From the NCBI GenBank assembly GCA_963575745.1, contig CAUYUJ010016904.1, positions 234,120 to 298,119 of the forward strand: 64,000 nt of DNA, in the 5' to 3' direction. Position 1 is the first letter of the stretch; each line of letters opens with the position of its first letter. Positions 60,366 to 64,000 of the stretch are shown here, one piece after another. The position numbers and the translations under genes were made by a program. A model generated the notes under the pieces. It had not been told where the DNA came from. It made no database searches and saw only the letters and a program-made list of their open reading frames with translations. The stretch is from Prorocentrum cordatum (Eukaryota; Sar; Dinophyceae; Prorocentrales; Prorocentraceae).

Positions 60366-61624
60366 GCCCCCGCCCCCTGTAGCCGTCGTCCTTTCTGCAG
60401 CAGCTATGCGCTTCGGCGTGTCTCGTGGTGCCTTCTTTCGCAGGTACCAGTCCGATCCGATCGATCCCGTTCGATGTCGATCTTGGTCCGCTCGATCTGG
60501 ATCGATTCTGGTATTCTGGTGATCCGATGCGGCCCCGATGCTTGCACGGCGCCGCCGTGTATCCTGGCGCAGCCAGTTCGGTTTCCACCTCGTACCGATG
60601 CAGCCCGATCCGACGCACATCCCGATCCGATCTGGTTCCCCGATCCGATGCTAGCTGCTGACTGACCTTGGAGACACCGGGGGCCAGGGACAGCTTCCTG
60701 GCCATCCTTGACCCTTCCACGGAAGCAGCGAGGCGGGCAGTGAGTGCACAACGAGACGAGGCCACGAGGCGGGCCACGAGCACACCACGAAGCGAGGCAG
60801 CCAGGCGTCGAGGCGAGCAGCGTTCTGGGCCACGACTCGGGCCTCGCCCGCCGGCCCACCCCAGCCGGCAAGGCTTCAGCCGTGTGTGGGTTTGCGAGCC
60901 GCAGCCCCGCGCACGGCGGAAGCATTTTTTCCCCCCTGTGTTCTGGTTTGTCCTGTTTTTTTCTTGTTGTGCCTTTGTGGATGTTTCGGGTTGCCGTTGT
61001 TGTTTTGCTGTTTGTCGACCGCAACACCAACGGTTGAAAAGGGGGGGAACACAACTTCACCCAGCGTTTCTACGAACAACTGAGGTTGCGGCATCCTTGG
61101 CAGGATGCCCAAAGCAGGCGAGGGGAGGAAGACGGGGCGGTGGGTGGCGACGGAGACGCTTCCCGGCATTCGCCCCCATGAGCCTAAGACTGGCGCTGTC
61201 AGGCCACGGAGGAGTTTCCCGAAATTCGGCGCAACTCCGCGGGCGAATTTCGGGAGCGACCCTAACACAGGGCAATTCATTATCATCAGGACCATCCCAG
61301 TCCCGACTGGGACACAGTAGGCTAGCTCTGACAGCGGGGCCAAGATCTTCCCAGTAGTTGGTTGGCGTCTTGCTCCCCATCTTCCCTTCTCGCCGTCGTC
61401 GTCGCCCTCCTCCGCCGTGCGTGCGCGGGGCTCCCACGGAGAACACTTGGAATCATTATTCTTCTCCTCCATCTTGTTCTTGGGCAAGCTGTTGGGTCCC
61501 AGGGGCCCGAAGCGTCGGAGACGGCCGCTGCAGCAGCAGCGGCCGCACGAGCAGGAGCGGCGTGCCAGTGGCGCCCTCGCACGGCGGGCGGAGCAGGACA
61601 GGGAGCATGCTGCGCTCTCTCTTC
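60366..61624. other. No gene seen; GATC-rich patch
   Basis: 60446-60655 has about eleven GATC tetramers, mostly within CCGATC or GATCCGAT, far denser than its surroundings. The rest has no recognisable feature. Confidence 0.4.
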
Positions 61625-61732
61625 CTCCCCCCCCTCCCCCTCCTCCTCATCCTTCTCCTCCTCCTCCTCCTCCTCCTCCTCCTCCTCCACCTTCTCCACC
61701 TCCTCCACCTCCTCCTCCTCCTCCTCCACAAT
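61625..61732. repeat. TCC pyrimidine tract
   Basis: TCC run with a few CAC and TTC triplets, ending at ACAATGACTG. Confidence 0.9.
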
Positions 61733-61866
61733 GACTGAATATGAATACTACTCTCCCTCTTCCCCTAATGACTGCTTGAATGTGTTAGCCCCCCCCGCGT
61801 ACTGTTCTTTTACACACAGGATTCCCCAGAGTTGGGTTTTCGCATGCATGTTTTCCAAAATGCAGC

Positions 61867-62050
61867 TCTCGCTGAAGCGCCGGCCTCATTTTCGGGCCCC
61901 GCTCGTTCCGAATCGTGCTCCCGCTGCAGCGCTGGCCTCATTTCCGTGCTTCCGCTCGTTCCGAATCGTGCTCCCGCTGCAGCGCTGGCCTCATTTCCGC
62001 GCTTCCGCTCGTTCCGACTCGTGCTCCCGCTGCAGCGTTGGCGTCATTTC
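61867..62050. repeat. 53-bp tandem repeat, 3.5 copies
   Basis: Units contain CGCTCGTTCCGAATCGTGCT, CCCGCTGCAGCGCTGG and CCTCATTTCC. Three successive units are nearly identical, so recent expansion is likely. It is followed by a CATGCCATGCCACGGCATG palindromic patch. Confidence 0.88.
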
Positions 62051-62269
62051 CCATGCCATGCCACGGCATGCAATGCAATGCTAGGTTGATACTACGCTTT
62101 GCGGTGCTCTTCTACACCATGCCACGCCGTGCTCTACAATGCATCGCGTACCTTTTCGGGATCATTGCCCTGTTCGACATCCGACTGTGCGAGTAGAGAG
62201 GGGATCTACGCCATGGTAAGGGATGGGAGGGAGGGGTAGGATGTCAGATATGACGCGAGCGCACTTAGT

Positions 62270-62625
62270 TTGTCCTCCCCCCCTCCTCCTCCTCCTCCTC
62301 CTCCTCCTCGTCCTCGTCCTCGTCCTCCTCCTCCTCCTCCTCCTCTTCCTCCTCCTCCTCCTCCTCCCTCCTCCTCCCTGCTCCTCCTCCTCCTCCCTCC
62401 TCCTCCTCCTCCTCTCTCCTCCTGCTCCTCCTCTCCTCCTCCTCCTCTCCTGCTCCTCCTCCTCTTCCTCCTCCTCCTCCTCCTCTTCCTCCTCCTCCTC
62501 CTCTCCTCCTCCTCCTCCTCCTCCTCCTCCTCCTCCTCCTCCTCCTCCTCCTCCTCCTCCTCCTCCTCCTCCTCCTCCTCCTCCTCCTCTCCTCCTCCTC
62601 CTCCTTCTCCTCCTTGTCTACCTCA
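62270..62625. repeat. Long (TCC)n pyrimidine tract
   Basis: About 350 bp of TCC with CTC phase slips and a few GTC. The 62500-62588 part is an unbroken TCC run. Confidence 0.93.
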
Positions 62626-62963
62626 AGAACCGTTCGGTTCCGTCGCCCCTGGAGCGGGGCCGCGGGGTCGCGCCGAGCGTCCGCGAGGCGTTCTTGGGGC
62701 CGCGCGCCATAAGCTGTCGGGTGGCAGATGGCGGCGGCGCGGTGCCGATTCGGCGCAAACGATTTGGAAGTCGAGTTCTGGAGGTATTTGGAGGCCCCCC
62801 GAGATCCTTCGTGATGGGGCGCAGCGCCTCTCGTCGGCCGCGGTCCGTCGGACGCAAGAGGATCTCGTTCGAACGGCCCTGGTCTCGATGTTCGTCCTGC
62901 CGTCGTTGTGAATGGGACGGACTCTTGGAGGCCCAGAAGTGGCGTTGCCCCTGCGGTTCCTAG
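62626..62963. other. No recognisable feature
   Basis: GC-rich, open in more than one plus-strand frame. It could be upstream exon or UTR of the partial gene, but nothing supports this directly. Confidence 0.35.
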
Positions 62964-64000
62964 GTGACGCAGTTCCGCGCGCCCTCCCAGCCTCGACCTT
63001 GTTGTAGTGCTGGCGGGCGCGGGCGCGGCGGGCCTGGAGGAGCTCCTGGCGCTGGCGGGGCCGCGGCCGACCAGCTGCAGCGCCCAGGCGCCCCTGCGCG
63101 CGACAGCTCGGTGCCCCCCGAGCTAGCCGCGGCGCTGAGGGTCGTCGAGGGCCACGACCAGGCTGCGGCGGCCAGGGCGAAGGCGAAGGAGCTGATGCTG
63201 GATGACGCGCTCCGCAAGGTCGCTGTCGAGTGCAAGGGCCTTCGCAGGCGGCACCAGGCCGCGGTGGACCACGTCCTGCGCTGCCGCTCAGGCCTGTGCA
63301 CGGCCGAGGCCCGTGAGCGGGAGCTCGCCTTGTCGTTTGCCGAGGCCGAGGCCGCCAAGCAGAAGGCAGCTGCGACGGCGGCGGCGCCGGGCGCCCCCGC
63401 GGCCGCTGCTGGGGCCGCTGCTGGGGCGACGGCCGCCGAGGAGTCGGCCGAGCTCTTCCAGCTGCGCTGGGGCGGTTCCATTTTCTCTGCCGACGTGCTG
63501 GAGGAGCTCGACGAGCAGGAGCGCGGCAGCTTGGGCGGCTTCCGCAAGGAGCTTCTTGCGGCGAAGGACCTCCTCCAGCCCCGCTCGGGGGAGGTCCGCG
63601 AGAAGCTGGCCGCCGCGCAGCGCCTCGCCGCCACCAGCCGCCAGCACTTGGCCAAGAAGCGCAAGGGCGTCAACGGCGACGCGCGGGCCCCTGCGCAGGC
63701 GGCAGCAGCGCCAGCCGCAGCAGCACCAGCCGCAGCAGCACCTGCGGCAGCAGCACCTGCAGCAGCTCCCGCAGCAGCAGCGGCAGACGCAGCTGCAGCA
63801 GCAGCAGCAGCAGCCCCTGACGACGGCGTCGCCGCGAAGAATGCTGGAGGTGCCCCAGGGCCCCCTGCCGAGAAAACAGGCGACCCCTCGCTGGCCGCGG
63901 CGGCCGCCAAGCTGAACCAGGCCAAGTTCAAGGCTGCCGAGCAAGCGAAGGTGGCCTCGGCAGCTCGCGGTGCCTCAGGCTCGGCTGGCCCAGGTGCAGA
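62964..64000 (+). CDS. Partial alanine-rich coiled-coil protein, runs off the window
   Basis: The frame after TAG 62961-62963 is open to the last base (about 345 codons) and has no ATG before ELM at 63195, so the start may lie in an upstream exon. CTCCCAG at 62984-62990 would suit a splice acceptor. The protein has charged helices (DDALRKVAVECKGLRRRHQA, RERELALSFAEAEAAKQKA), then FQLRWGGSIFSADVLEELDE, then EVREKLAAAQRLAATSRQHL and KKRKG (basic). Poly-Ala/Pro follows from a GCAGCA tract (63695-63815), then more helix. The complementary strand is also open but reads mostly poly-Ala, poly-Ser and poly-Cys, so plus is preferred. No family recognised; it could be a host gene or a Gag-like protein. 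Confidence 0.5.
   Translation, partial: MTQFRAPSQPRPCCSAGGRGRGGPGGAPGAGGAAADQLQRPGAPARDSSVPPELAAALRVVEGHDQAAAARAKAKELMLDDALRKVAVECKGLRRRHQAAVDHVLRCRSGLCTAEARERELALSFAEAEAAKQKAAATAAAPGAPAAAAGAAAGATAAEESAELFQLRWGGSIFSADVLEELDEQERGSLGGFRKELLAAKDLLQPRSGEVREKLAAAQRLAATSRQHLAKKRKGVNGDARAPAQAAAAPAAAAPAAAAPAAAAPAAAPAAAAADAAAAAAAAAPDDGVAAKNAGGAPGPPAEKTGDPSLAAAAAKLNQAKFKAAEQAKVASAARGASGSAGPGA

Noticed and set aside
62960-63931. Minus-strand 323-residue Ala/Ser-rich frame
   Set aside because: It mirrors the plus-strand coding exon. The plus strand has varied, helix-forming sequence and the minus strand mostly homopolymeric residues.
1-64000. Bacterial or organellar origin
   Set aside because: LTR and non-LTR retrotransposons, eukaryotic satellites and a spliced-leader relic are all nuclear eukaryote features. 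No Shine-Dalgarno-led gene strings are present.

Overview
The window looks like nuclear DNA of a dinoflagellate. It is GC-rich, crowded with micro- and minisatellites and retroelements, and has no bacterial-style operons, Shine-Dalgarno sites or tRNA/rRNA genes that I could recognise. The most specific taxonomic clue is a relic of the dinoflagellate trans-spliced leader at 12614-12635 (19 of 22 positions by eye), about 120 bp upstream of an intronless reading frame. That layout fits an mRNA copied back into the genome. I cannot name a species.

The best-supported content is a nested pair of LTR retrotransposons. The outer element (13441-35282) is an old, frame-broken Ty3/gypsy-type copy with LTRs of about 0.5 kb. 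It contains coiled-coil Gag, traces of a protease, reverse transcriptase with an FIDD centre, RNase H, a cytosine-methyltransferase-like remnant, and an integrase. The inner element (23358-33374) is a young Ty1/copia-type copy with 179-bp LTRs that differ at two positions. It sits in the outer element's integrase, which is split into parts at 22990-23357 and 33379-34723. The copia element carries Gag with a zinc knuckle, a protease with a DPG centre, a fully overlapped 553-residue second ORF, a methyltransferase-like module, and integrase. RT/RNase H follows in the -1 frame, with a correctly phased G GGT TTT heptamer at the switch. The outer element seems to have landed in the retroposed gene (12756-13440).

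Two non-LTR elements lie on the minus strand. The one at about 3250-6160 is a decayed RT-RNase H fragment. The one at 51817-58333 is nearly complete: ORF1 with a RanBP2-like zinc finger, an apurinic-type endonuclease, RT, a zinc motif, RNase H, and a 3' UTR with a stem-loop running into a TCC tract of about 0.5 kb. Both abut GGA/TCC tracts.

The rest is mostly satellite and dispersed repeat: a 12-bp GGATTC array (1-1285), an 11-bp array (1499-1735), a 7-bp TAGTGAG array (7790-9205) bracketed by G-run/C-run modules, GGT tracts, a GAGGCTTCT array (36905-37830), and several minisatellites with units of 18, 52-53, 53, about 85, 92-102 and 117 bp. Two dispersed repeat families recur about 40-50 kb apart. 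The window ends inside an open, alanine-rich coiled-coil reading frame (62964 onward). No complete conserved host gene was identified.
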